64,000 bases of DNA from assembly GCA_023212725.1 (NCBI GenBank), contig JALBYF010000043.1, forward strand, positions 62,001-126,000, written 5' to 3'. Source of the stretch: Tranzscheliella williamsii. Taxonomy: Eukaryota > Basidiomycota > Ustilaginomycetes > Ustilaginales > Ustilaginaceae. This document shows, one piece after another, positions 9,080 to 18,011 of the stretch (the first letter of the stretch is position 1; every line of letters begins with the position of its first letter). A program made the position numbers and the translations under genes. The notes below the pieces were generated by a model. It saw only the letters and a program-made list of their open reading frames with translations, was not told where the DNA came from and did no database searches.

Positions 9080-10840
9080 TTACATGCCGAGCATTCCGTT
9101 CATGGCGCTGCCGGCGTAGGCCATAGGCTTGATGTTGGGATGCGGCTGTGCTCCAAAGACGGTCCAGTGGAGGGTGCCTTGGTCATCAATGCGCGCAAAG
9201 GCGCCCTGATTGCCTGTCGAGTCGCAGTAGTTGGGTGCCGAGAAGACGGTACAGCACAGTCCATCGTGCTCTTCCTCGTAGCCGTTCATCCTCACCTCGT
9301 GGCTTCGCAGGACGGCGGTGACTCCGTTCAACTCGCACCAGGCCCGCGTGATGTCGGGTCCAAATCCGAGCCCCACACCGCGTTTCGAGGGTCCTCGGCC
9401 GTGCGCCGTCTGCGGATCGCTCCAGAGAAGCTCCATCATCAGGCCCTCCTGCCCCGGCTGACCGATCTTGAACCGATTGATCGCTCGGATGTCGTCCAGC
9501 GTCACACCATCTTTGGAGAAAAGCCCGCCATGGACGACAAAGAATCGCTTCCGACCCTTGTCCTTGGACAGGATGGGCTTGCGCTGTGCCACGGTGCATG
9601 TTGAGGGCAGTTGGTCGCCCTGCAACGGCTCGCGCGGTGCAGTAATTAGCGTGGCCAGCGGCAAAGCGATAAAGGTCTGCGTGAACAGTTTGAAGGTCAG
9701 GTCGCCGTTGAATTTGGCCTTGCATTCGCCTTCGAAGCCGTAGACCTTGTTCATCTCCGAGGTCTCGTGGTTGCCGCGGTTGATGAGCGTAGTCTTGGGG
9801 TAGAGCCACTTGTAGGCAAAAATGGTCAGTGCAATCTCGACCGACCAGGAGCCGCGATCGACAAAGTCGCCGTTGAAGAGCAGCGCGTGTGTGGGCGACG
9901 GCTTGCCAGTCTGGTCAAGCAAATGAACAAAGTCGTAGAACTGGCCGTGCGTGTCGCCGATAACATCAATCGACGTTCCCTCGGCCACCTCGTAATCAAC
10001 CAGCGACGGTTCTTGCTGCATGGCGCTCAAAGCACCCAGGATGATTTGCCACGAGTAGCGGATATGCAGCTTGCCCCCATCTTTGAAGTGCTGGACCATG
10101 CTGTCAATGAAGCGCTGGTCAATCTGCCCAAGATGCTTGGTTTCTTCATTGTCGCCTTCGTTGATACGAGGACCGGTATAAGATTCGGGAACGATAGAGC
10201 CACCGGAGCCTTCTTTCAAATTCGACTCGACAACGTCGGCCGGCTTTGCGCCTTCTGATACCTTGATGGCACGCTCGAATTCGAGACGACGGATGAGCTT
10301 GAGGGTGGCATCGAGTTGTGCCTTGACAGACGTGTTCTTGGGCTCGAGGCGCGCGACTACCTTGAGATCTGGCAGCGCGGACTTGGGATCGAGGATGCTG
10401 AGATGAGCGCTGGCGCGGCGGAAATAGGCTTTGGAGAACTTCGAGTCCAGCTGAATGGCTTTGGTGGCATCCTCTATCGCCAGCCCGTGCTGTTCCAGCT
10501 TGAGCTCACAGGCAGCTCGGTTGCTATAGAACGCCGGGATGGACGGGTCGAGAGCGATGGCTTGACCATACTTGTGCTTGGCATCCTGATATTTACCACC
10601 GAGGAATAATTTATTCCCCTCGTCCTTCAACGCCTGGGCCTTGGCTTGCCGCTCTTCCACAGGCAGTGCGATGTCCTCGCGCGTTGGAGAGGGTGGCACG
10701 TCTGCTGATGTCGCGGAGGTCTGGTCCAGCTGTGTGACATCGGTTTGAAGAGACGAAGGCGAAGACGGCGCTGGAGATGATGATGCAGACGACCCTACGG
10801 AAGAGGAATCAGCCCCCTCCTGTTTTGGCGACCAAGACAT
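9080..10840 (-). CDS. PPT1: Serine/threonine protein phosphatase PP5 (TPR + PPP catalytic domain)
   Basis: A single-exon gene of 586 residues. After a Ser-rich N-terminus, three TPR repeats occupy about 65-195 (EGNKLFLGGKYQDAKHKYGQ; AFYSNRAACELKL; KAYFRRASAHL); in PP5 these bind the Hsp90 C-terminus. The PPP metallophosphatase domain carries the metal-binding signatures GDTHG (about 292), GDFVDRG (about 323) and RGNHE (about 355), then VHGG, RSHEV and FSAPNYCD. Length and order match yeast Ppt1 and animal PP5, which dephosphorylate Hsp90 and its co-chaperones and clients. The C-terminus (HPNIKPMAYAGSAMNGMLGM) includes the short autoinhibitory tail typical of the family. The start ATG follows a 5' flank shared with the oppositely oriented gene at 11528. 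Confidence 0.95.
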   Translation of the reverse strand: MSWSPKQEGADSSSVGSSASSSPAPSSPSSLQTDVTQLDQTSATSADVPPSPTREDIALPVEERQAKAQALKDEGNKLFLGGKYQDAKHKYGQAIALDPSIPAFYSNRAACELKLEQHGLAIEDATKAIQLDSKFSKAYFRRASAHLSILDPKSALPDLKVVARLEPKNTSVKAQLDATLKLIRRLEFERAIKVSEGAKPADVVESNLKEGSGGSIVPESYTGPRINEGDNEETKHLGQIDQRFIDSMVQHFKDGGKLHIRYSWQIILGALSAMQQEPSLVDYEVAEGTSIDVIGDTHGQFYDFVHLLDQTGKPSPTHALLFNGDFVDRGSWSVEIALTIFAYKWLYPKTTLINRGNHETSEMNKVYGFEGECKAKFNGDLTFKLFTQTFIALPLATLITAPREPLQGDQLPSTCTVAQRKPILSKDKGRKRFFVVHGGLFSKDGVTLDDIRAINRFKIGQPGQEGLMMELLWSDPQTAHGRGPSKRGVGLGFGPDITRAWCELNGVTAVLRSHEVRMNGYEEEHDGLCCTVFSAPNYCDSTGNQGAFARIDDQGTLHWTVFGAQPHPNIKPMAYAGSAMNGMLGM

Positions 10841-11527
10841 GGTGTGTGGCTAGAGAACTAGGCGACGTTGACCGTCTACGCTCTACTTGAGGGTTCACAG
10901 CAATCAAAAAGTTGCGAACCGTGAAGTGGAACAAAAGAAACAAGATCCTAGCCGTCTCTGCCCAGGGTGGGTACTGAGTACTTTTCTGTGAAAGCGCGTA
11001 GGCGCACCTGTGATACTGGTGCTAATCCAAATGGTGGTGGTGATGGCGCAGCAGCGGTTGACCGAACGTTATGAGAAGATAGGTGTGTAGTGAGAGGAGA
11101 AGGTGAGTGTACGACTGCGCTTGTCCAGAAGCCTACTGAAATCTTTCGTCCATCTTTATCGTGCGGCTTAGCGCGCCCTGTCGACATAACAGAATAAATT
11201 ACGGACTCGCGTGTTAAGCCCAGAATCATACCAATTTCACGCCAAAGGTGCCCCCACCTTCATCGCCTCATCACCTCATCACCTCTTTACCATCGCAGCC
11301 TAGCCCATTCTCTCCCATCTGCGCCGCGGCGTTCCTCCGCCGCTAGGCACGTTAGGCATCGTCTGCAGCCTAGTCGGGGCTTTCGCGCGGTCAGAGCGGC
11401 TCGTACATTTCGACTGGTAGTATCGACGGTCGTGCGTTTCGACAGATAGTATCGACGCTTCAAGTTGAGATGTGCTCTCTTGGCCTCTGAGGTGCTCTGA
11501 GAACGGCGCCGCCGGTGGTTGCCCTTC
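10841..11527. other. Divergent promoter region
   Basis: 687 bases between PPT1 (minus) and the large low-complexity gene (plus). It contains a CCAAT pentamer near 11230, a short tandem CATCACCTC-type repeat at about 11262-11286, and the imperfect direct repeat listed separately. No gene is supported. Confidence 0.45.
11406..11460. repeat. Imperfect direct repeat in the 5' flank of the 11528 gene
   Basis: Two copies, about 30 bases apart, of the pattern TTTCGAC-x-G-x-TAGTATCGACG, at about 11407-11430 and 11437-11459. Position, 70-120 bases before the start codon, suggests a leader or regulatory element, but no known site matches. Confidence 0.6.
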
Positions 11528-14500
11528 ATGTTCGGGCTTCTCAAAAAGCCCGTCAGCAGCGGCTCTGCACCTAGTACAGAAGATGCATCCGCTTCGGCTC
11601 CTTCCTCACCAACTGCACCGATATATCCCCAAGCTCGTCTGCCTCCGGCCAGTCAGCCCGCCGCTCGTCCTCCGTCTTCCGCTTGCCTAGCCTCCTCCTC
11701 ACAGCTCAACGGTCATCCAGAAGAAGCGCCACGGCATATCACACCAAATTCAGCAAACCCAGTCCCATCATCAGTGGCAGCACAAGAAGCCATGGCTAGG
11801 AAGAGGCACAGACAGAAACGCAGAGAACAGGAAGCCTATCATATCAAGGGATGGGAGAATCTCTACGGAGGTGGAGCAAGCAAGCCCGTTGTTCCAACTG
11901 CGTCATCATCTGCGGCCAAGACGTCTCTATCGCAACGTCGTTTTGCCGATTCATCCCAAAGTATGCGGCGGAGTGCAGACGCCGAACAACATCAACGTTT
12001 CCCTCCTATGAACATCTTCCCATCGTCTTCGCAGCCATCACCAGCTCATCTGTCCTCGGAACAACGTGCATTCCCTCCTAACGGCTCCCCTTCGGTGCTT
12101 TCAGGCGCACCGCTTTCGAGCACACAGTTAGGCAAGCGCAAGACAGACTCTGACCATTCTTCGACTGCAAACACAGAAGCTCCACAGGGCGTCGAGCATC
12201 CCGAGCGAGAAGGTGCTAGCCTGCAGCAGAGCGATGATTCCGGGGATGGCTTCGAAATCATAGGGATAACTGGGCCGCTAGCTAAGCGTGCAAGGATGGA
12301 AGACCATGTTTCGCCGCTGCTCTCAGCATCTTCCACCAAGGATGAACCCATCAGAACAGATGCAGAGGCGTCTCGGAAGCCAGAGGCTATCTTTGCCACC
12401 GCGGAGCACGTGCGTGTCCGCTCGACATCACCAGCCTCTCCATTGGCTGTTGTAGGCGAGCGCCAGCCGGACGCGAGGGTGCATGAGCAGGCTGCAGTAC
12501 CACTGGAATCAGACAACGTTGTTGCTCCGCAAACCAACACGGGGCCAGACATCAACCAGACGGTAGCAAGCTGTGGGAGACCAGATGGAGAGGTCCGACG
12601 CCCTGTCCTTCTAAGCCCTCGGCCTGACACGGAAAACCAGCTTCGAGCCGCTCCCGTTGTTGCAACGCTTGAACAGCAAGATCCGACAGGAACCATACAA
12701 GTGCCTGTAGAGCCTGCCGCCGTGCCCGGGGCACCACCAGATGTAGCAAACGCGTCTGCACTGACGAATGAGGGCCGTGGCTACGTAGGTGCCCTTTATA
12801 ACGAAGGTCAGGGTCTCGAACAATCAGAGGACGAAGAAATAGACGAGCTTGCTGAATCCGAAGCAGACGAAACCAACGAAGCAAACGCAGCGGCCAAGGA
12901 CGCGCACAATCCACGTGCCCCTCCAGTTTCGGCGTCAGACGCGCCATCCGACGCAGCTCTTCTCGAGGATACCGAGCTGGTGCAATCGCCCAGGCAAACC
13001 GACTTACTCCCTGAGCAGATAGAGCCCGAGCCGACGGCAATTACGCAACTTGATCGTGATGCAGGTCAAGCCGATGAAACAATCGCAGAGCAAGAGGCCG
13101 AGCAAGTCCTGGAGACAACGGCCGAACAAGTCGCGGAGACGACAGCCGAGCACATCGTGGAGACAACAGCCGAACATGACATCGAAACAGCGGTTGAACA
13201 AGTCGTGGAGACAACGATCGAACAAGTCATCGAGACAGCCTCGCAGCGAGAGGATCAGAACGGGCCTGCCAATCTGAATGGTCAGCTCGCTGAGCTTCCA
13301 GCCGCGTCCGAAGCAGAAGTGAGGGACGAGCTTTCGCGGCAGCCTGTACCCAACCCGCTCCCGCACCAAGATGAAGAACCCCAGGCCGCACAATTGGCGG
13401 ATGACAGTGCCAGCCGCTCATCGGCCGAAGTTGCGCAGAACGTTGGCAGCTCCAAAAGCGTCTCTGTAGGGCCTAAGGTCACCGCCACCGACAGGATCAG
13501 AGCATTACTTGGCGCCCTTGCAGGCGTAACGGGACGAGCCTCTTCCTTCGATACCATCCAGACATTGAAGCCAAAAAGAAAAGGCAAAGCGACCAGCCGC
13601 ACCATTGCGAACCTCCTGAAAACTTGGCAAGACCCGGCCAACATGATCCCCTGGGAATGCCTTGAAAATCTTCCTCCAGCCATTTTGCACCTGAGGGCCG
13701 CCGAGCACTTGTCCCTCCCGTTTGCCGAGCTGGTCAAGCGAGTGACCAACACCAGATCGGTTCATTTTCTCCTTGGTCAGTATACGGAAAGGCAGTTGCT
13801 TCGGGCGTTGATGGAATTCCCCCGGGTCCCACACATGCTTGAGAGCTGGAATCTCGAGAAAAACATTTATTACTCGCAAAGAGGTTTGGTCCCGCCGAGA
13901 GACACCGTGCCCGAATTCGCCCCTTGGGTACTCGCTGAGCCAAGCAGACCGTCAAATGCAGGTCCATCTCATTTAGACCGTGTTTCCTTATCTCCTTGCC
14001 TGCAAGCACCGTCCAACGAGGGCGTTCGACCTTCATCCACAGTGCCACTCCATTCGGTTCGGCCTTGCTCCGCATCAAGCACATCCTCGACGTGCCCACC
14101 TCAGCTGCCTGATGCCGAAGCCGCTGCTCTCCCGGAGGCCAGAAACGGAGAGGTTACGCGGCCCAATGCTGGCACGCTTTCGAGCTCTCGTCCCGAAAAT
14201 GGCCAGAGTCCAATGGCGGTGCGCTCGGCGGGTGTGGCTCTGGACCAGTCTATGGGTCAACGACAACCACGCTTGCAGGGACCGCAGCTTCCATCACCTC
14301 AGAGCCGACAAGCATGGTTCCCTTCGCCGTCCTCTGTTTCACGCGCTAGACCTGCAGCAGGAAATGCAGGCTATCCTTCGCCTGGCAATCGATTATCGCT
14401 ATCGCAGTCGCAATGCATGCCTCGACCAGAGCCATTCGCGCCCCCACAGGCAACACAGCCTACGCCACTACGGCCTGAGCAGCAGCAGTCCCTTGTGCAG

Positions 14501-15382
14501 ATGCTCGCACAGAAGCACCGGAACCAATCTGGCCAACAGCAAGCGCAGCTGCAGGGTACCACCAACCACCCGCCTCTGTCTTTGCCTAGCGGCAACTCGC
14601 AAGCAGCTGCCACGAGCGTGTCAACGCAAGCTTCGTCGGGCGCGGCTACGCTGGCGGCTTCGAACCCTCCTCCTCCGCCTGGCTCTGCAGCAACGTCGAG
14701 TACGAGCTTGGCATCGGCGTCTTCAGCGGTGCCCGGGTTGGCCTCCACAGCAGTGTCGCGTAAAGATATGGAGGCCATCTACTTTTGTCTGGTCGCCGAT
14801 TGTCTCTCGCTTGCGGAGCATGTCGCTGGAGGTAGCCGCGGGGACGAGATCGATGCACGCGAATACTTCAGCGAGGACGATGTGAACCGGGTGCTGGACT
14901 ATGTACTGAACCACTACGCGCAGGAGCTTGGATCGGGGTATGAGGGTGAGGGGCGGCCAGCAGCGCGGAAGGCGTATGCCAAGCTGCTGCACATGCAGCG
15001 GCTGACGGGGCGGGCGATCCGGCTGACCAAGCTGCTGTGCAGCGTGCGGGGGTGTCTGGCGGAGGCGGCGGCAAGCGGGACGATGGAGGCGTGGCCGATG
15101 CGCCTGGTTACCTCGACCGAATATACGCATGTCGTGCTGCAGATGTTCGGCGTCGCCCACCCGCCGGTCCCGCCCGACACACCCGAACGCAACCGCCTGA
15201 TCCTCGCCAAGATCCGCGCAATGAACAAGGAACTCGAAGCCATCCTCGAGGAAATGGTCGGCGCCGACAACCCCCCGCCCGCCCCGCCCGACACCACCGT
15301 CCAGCACGAGTGCTACCTCCTCGCCAAAATCTGCTGCAAGTACGTCGTCGCCGCCCTCACCCACCAGGCGCCCCCCGAGTAG
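11528..15382 (+). CDS. Large low-complexity protein with a conserved-looking C-terminal domain, unknown function
   Basis: About 1284 residues from the first ATG (MFGLLKKPVSSG). Most of the chain is Ser/Pro/Gln/Glu-rich and probably disordered. It includes an acidic stretch (QSEDEEIDELAESEADETNEAN), six 8-residue tandem repeats near residues 523-571, and a basic patch KPKRKGKATSR near 680. A short globular region follows at about 690-800 (IANLLKTWQDPANMIPWECLENLPPA). The last 210 residues are ordered and helical in appearance (DMEAIYFCLVADCLSLAEHV; KLLHMQRLTGRAIRLTKLLCSV; ECYLLAKICCKYVVAAL). I do not recognise this domain. The nature of the protein (nuclear or scaffold) cannot be decided from sequence alone. 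Confidence 0.8.
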   Translation: MFGLLKKPVSSGSAPSTEDASASAPSSPTAPIYPQARLPPASQPAARPPSSACLASSSQLNGHPEEAPRHITPNSANPVPSSVAAQEAMARKRHRQKRREQEAYHIKGWENLYGGGASKPVVPTASSSAAKTSLSQRRFADSSQSMRRSADAEQHQRFPPMNIFPSSSQPSPAHLSSEQRAFPPNGSPSVLSGAPLSSTQLGKRKTDSDHSSTANTEAPQGVEHPEREGASLQQSDDSGDGFEIIGITGPLAKRARMEDHVSPLLSASSTKDEPIRTDAEASRKPEAIFATAEHVRVRSTSPASPLAVVGERQPDARVHEQAAVPLESDNVVAPQTNTGPDINQTVASCGRPDGEVRRPVLLSPRPDTENQLRAAPVVATLEQQDPTGTIQVPVEPAAVPGAPPDVANASALTNEGRGYVGALYNEGQGLEQSEDEEIDELAESEADETNEANAAAKDAHNPRAPPVSASDAPSDAALLEDTELVQSPRQTDLLPEQIEPEPTAITQLDRDAGQADETIAEQEAEQVLETTAEQVAETTAEHIVETTAEHDIETAVEQVVETTIEQVIETASQREDQNGPANLNGQLAELPAASEAEVRDELSRQPVPNPLPHQDEEPQAAQLADDSASRSSAEVAQNVGSSKSVSVGPKVTATDRIRALLGALAGVTGRASSFDTIQTLKPKRKGKATSRTIANLLKTWQDPANMIPWECLENLPPAILHLRAAEHLSLPFAELVKRVTNTRSVHFLLGQYTERQLLRALMEFPRVPHMLESWNLEKNIYYSQRGLVPPRDTVPEFAPWVLAEPSRPSNAGPSHLDRVSLSPCLQAPSNEGVRPSSTVPLHSVRPCSASSTSSTCPPQLPDAEAAALPEARNGEVTRPNAGTLSSSRPENGQSPMAVRSAGVALDQSMGQRQPRLQGPQLPSPQSRQAWFPSPSSVSRARPAAGNAGYPSPGNRLSLSQSQCMPRPEPFAPPQATQPTPLRPEQQQSLVQMLAQKHRNQSGQQQAQLQGTTNHPPLSLPSGNSQAAATSVSTQASSGAATLAASNPPPPPGSAATSSTSLASASSAVPGLASTAVSRKDMEAIYFCLVADCLSLAEHVAGGSRGDEIDAREYFSEDDVNRVLDYVLNHYAQELGSGYEGEGRPAARKAYAKLLHMQRLTGRAIRLTKLLCSVRGCLAEAAASGTMEAWPMRLVTSTEYTHVVLQMFGVAHPPVPPDTPERNRLILAKIRAMNKELEAILEEMVGADNPPPAPPDTTVQHECYLLAKICCKYVVAALTHQAPPE
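13097..13240 (+). repeat. Six tandem 24-bp repeats encoding an 8-residue Glu/Thr-rich unit
   Basis: In-frame units of consensus A-E-Q/H-V-V-E-T-T (AEQVLETT, AEQVAETT, AEHIVETT, AEHDIETA, VEQVVETT, IEQVIETA). They sit in the disordered part of the 11528 gene. DNA copies are diverged at several positions, so the array is not a recent expansion. Confidence 0.9.
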
Positions 15383-15617
15383 CTCCGCCATCGCCTTCCC
15401 CGTCCATCTTTCCTTGCCCTACCCACTGCATCCCTTTGTATTCTAGCACGCATCCTTACCGATGACCCGACATTGAGAAGCGCCGATCTTAACGGGACGC
15501 GCAGGAGTCTGGCGGCGAAACAGTCGCTACTGCGGAAGGGAGAGAGCGGCTAGTTGCGCAGATGAGGTGGTGAGTACAATACACGGGCGAAGGGGCAGGA
15601 GAAGGGGGCGGGGTGGA

Positions 15618-16406
15618 TTACTGGCCCATGCCGCAGATGGAGAGTTCGCGCATTTCCTGGAGGACGGCTTCGACCTGTGCGTCGAGCTGACCGTCGGCGT
15701 ACTCTTCGCGGACGCCTTCGGCGAAGAAGCGCTGGACGCCGCCGAGCTTCTCGTAGCCATCTTCGGCGAATTTTGCCTGGATGCGGACCATGGCCTCGAA
15801 GCTGGGGTCGAGGTAGGGGATGCGGAGGTCTACAAGCTGGGGAAGTTCGGCTTTAAGCTGGTCGTCGAGGGTCTCAAAGATGATGCGGGCGTCTTCGAGT
15901 TCCTTTTCGGCGCGGGGAAGTTTGACGGGGTCGTCCGAGGGCTTGTCGACGAGTTTGCGATGGCGGGAGCGGGCGGCGTCGTAGTCGAGCAGTTTCTTGT
16001 GGCGCTTCTCGACGGTCTTGTTGACCTCGGGAAAGTAGGAGGCGAGCTTGCCGACGGGCTCGAGCACGGTGGCGCGGTAGGGCGCATCGATCTCCTTGGC
16101 CGTCTTGGTGTCCAGCTCGTCCACCGCTCGCCGGTACGCATTCGCCGACATGGCCGCATCGCTGCTGTCCGTGTAGAAGCCGTCCACCGCCTCGGCAATG
16201 CGCGCCTGCGACGAGGCCAGCGACCGCATCGCATCCAGATACGCCTTGGCCTCCTTCTGCAGCCCCACCACCTCCCGCTCCATGGTGCGGTACTGCTCCT
16301 CGCTGGCACTAAACTCGCTGTCAACCGTCCGCTCCACCTGCCCCGCCTTCTGCATCAGCGTCGTCCCCGCCCGGTTGATCGACTTTTTGAATCCGCCCCA
16401 CGACAT
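15618..16406 (-). CDS. RVS161: BAR-domain amphiphysin homolog Rvs161/Hob3
   Basis: 262 residues starting at MSWGGFKKSINRAG, the usual N-terminus of Rvs161/Hob3; the open frame extends upstream but without family similarity. The whole protein is an N-BAR domain: amphipathic start, then helices with ERTVDSEFSASEEQYRTME, LASYFPEVNKTVEKRHKKLLDYD and IPYLDPSFEAMVRIQAKF. There is no SH3 domain, which separates it from Rvs167. In yeasts the Rvs161-Rvs167 heterodimer curves membrane at endocytic sites and supports actin patch function and cell fusion. The gene is convergent with the 11528 gene, 235 bases between stops. Confidence 0.95.
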   Translation of the reverse strand: MSWGGFKKSINRAGTTLMQKAGQVERTVDSEFSASEEQYRTMEREVVGLQKEAKAYLDAMRSLASSQARIAEAVDGFYTDSSDAAMSANAYRRAVDELDTKTAKEIDAPYRATVLEPVGKLASYFPEVNKTVEKRHKKLLDYDAARSRHRKLVDKPSDDPVKLPRAEKELEDARIIFETLDDQLKAELPQLVDLRIPYLDPSFEAMVRIQAKFAEDGYEKLGGVQRFFAEGVREEYADGQLDAQVEAVLQEMRELSICGMGQ

Positions 16407-17053
16407 GCTGCCCACTTTCGTCCCTGCGCAGTCCAGCCAAAGATGTCTTGTTGCTGCGACGTAGATCCGACTTGATAGCCCGTCGGCGCTGGCAATAACA
16501 CGGGCGACGTTGACGCTGGATGGTTGATGATGCCAAGCGACGATGGCGGCCAGTCGATTTGGCGTGAGTGGATATCCACTAGTAATCATGAATATCACCA
16601 GCGTAGTTGTATAGTCCCGCTGTTTGTAATAAGACTATATATGCCTACACAGCCCAGCGTACAGCTGATTACCTCGATAATGGACGAGTAAAAGAGGCGC
16701 CTCCACCAACAACAAAAGACGCACGGGCGACTTACTACAATTGCGTATGGCTGTCAATTACACGCTGTAATCTGAGTACTTAGTTGTATATCAGAGCGTT
16801 CCAGGCCTGATTAATCTTGCTAATAGCTGGGGCTCGGACGGTAGTCTCCCTTTTGTATTCTCGGACCTTGGAACTGAGCTGGATGCGGTTGGACGCGGTT
16901 GAGCGCGGTTGGACCCTGAAGGTCCAAAGCTAGGGCAGGGCGAGCATGCTTCGACCCTCGATCAAAGTAGCCTACAGCCACGACCGACCTGATCCACTCT
17001 AGCCAGACGACCACGAGCAGAACGTTGGGCTTGGGATCAGCGCGGCTCGCACA
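16407..17053. other. Divergent intergenic region
   Basis: 647 bases between RVS161 (minus) and VPS60 (plus). An AT-richer core at about 16590-16820 has TATATATG-like sequence near 16635. A short GGATGCGGTTGGACGCGGTTGAGCGCGGTTGGACC phrase near 16879-16914 repeats GCGGTTG(G/A) three times. No gene is supported. Confidence 0.45.
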
Positions 17054-17713
17054 ATGAACCGGCTGTTTGGAAGCAAGGCTGCCAAGCCGAAGCCGTCGCT
17101 GACGGATGCGATTGCCTCGACCGAGGGGCGGGCGGATGGCGTGGAGGTCAAGATTCGCAAGCTGGATTCCGAGCTGGCACGGTACCGGGACCAGATGAAG
17201 AAGATGCGGGATGGGGCGGGCAAGACGGCGATCCAGCAGCGCGCGCTGCGTGTGCTCAAGCAGAAGCGGCTCTACGAGAACCAGCTGGCGCAGCTGCAGC
17301 AGCAGAGCTACAACATGGAACAAGCCACCATGACCACCGAAAACCTGCGCAACACCATGGCCACCTTCGACGCCATGCAGACCGCCAACAAGGAAATGAA
17401 AAAGACCTACGGCAAGATCGACATCGACAAGATCGAAGCCATGCAGGACGAAATGGAGGACCTCATCGAGGCCGCCAACGACGTCCAGGAAACCCTCGGC
17501 CGCAGCTACGGCGTCCCCGACGAGATCGACGAAGAAGATCTCCAGGCCGAACTTGACGCCCTCGCGGACGACCTCGACGCAGAAGACCTCGGCGCCGACG
17601 CCGTCCCCAGCTACCTCCAGTCCAACCAGGAACTTCCCGATTTCGTCGATCAACTGCCCAACCAACACTCCGAAGCAGCCGCCGAGCCCGGCGAAGCTCT
17701 CCGTGCTGCCTAG
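17054..17713 (+). CDS. VPS60: ESCRT-III-associated Snf7-family protein Vps60/CHMP5
   Basis: 219 residues in one exon. The N-terminus MNRLFGSKAAKPKPSLTDAI and the following basic helices (VEVKIRKLDSELARYRDQMKKM; AIQQRALRVLKQKRLYENQL) match Vps60/CHMP5. The middle has NMEQATMTTENLRNTMATFDAM, and the acidic C-terminal half (DEIDEEDLQAELDALADDLD) carries the region that binds Vta1 in known homologs. Vps60 acts late in multivesicular-body formation by activating the Vps4 ATPase through Vta1. Length matches the family (about 220-230). Confidence 0.95.
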   Translation: MNRLFGSKAAKPKPSLTDAIASTEGRADGVEVKIRKLDSELARYRDQMKKMRDGAGKTAIQQRALRVLKQKRLYENQLAQLQQQSYNMEQATMTTENLRNTMATFDAMQTANKEMKKTYGKIDIDKIEAMQDEMEDLIEAANDVQETLGRSYGVPDEIDEEDLQAELDALADDLDAEDLGADAVPSYLQSNQELPDFVDQLPNQHSEAAAEPGEALRAA

Positions 17714-18011
17714 CACATCGTCCCCCTTCTGTCGCCTTAGCTCTGCTTACCGTCTCATTTGTACTTCTATCGTTATCCATCTTTACGCACGCCTAACCAT
17801 GAGATTGCCTGTGACTTTTAGGTCCATCGACGCGAGTCCAACGTAAGACTGAACGTATGTAAAAGACCACAAATCAGGCGGAAAAAGAGCACATTAAATG
17901 CCTTGGAAAAACACCACGAGATTTTGGAGATGGATGAAATGCACGCAGAACAAGAGGGCAAGTAGTAGTACAGTTGCAAGGGCGCAAAGGCACAGGATGC
18001 AGGGGAGGTTG

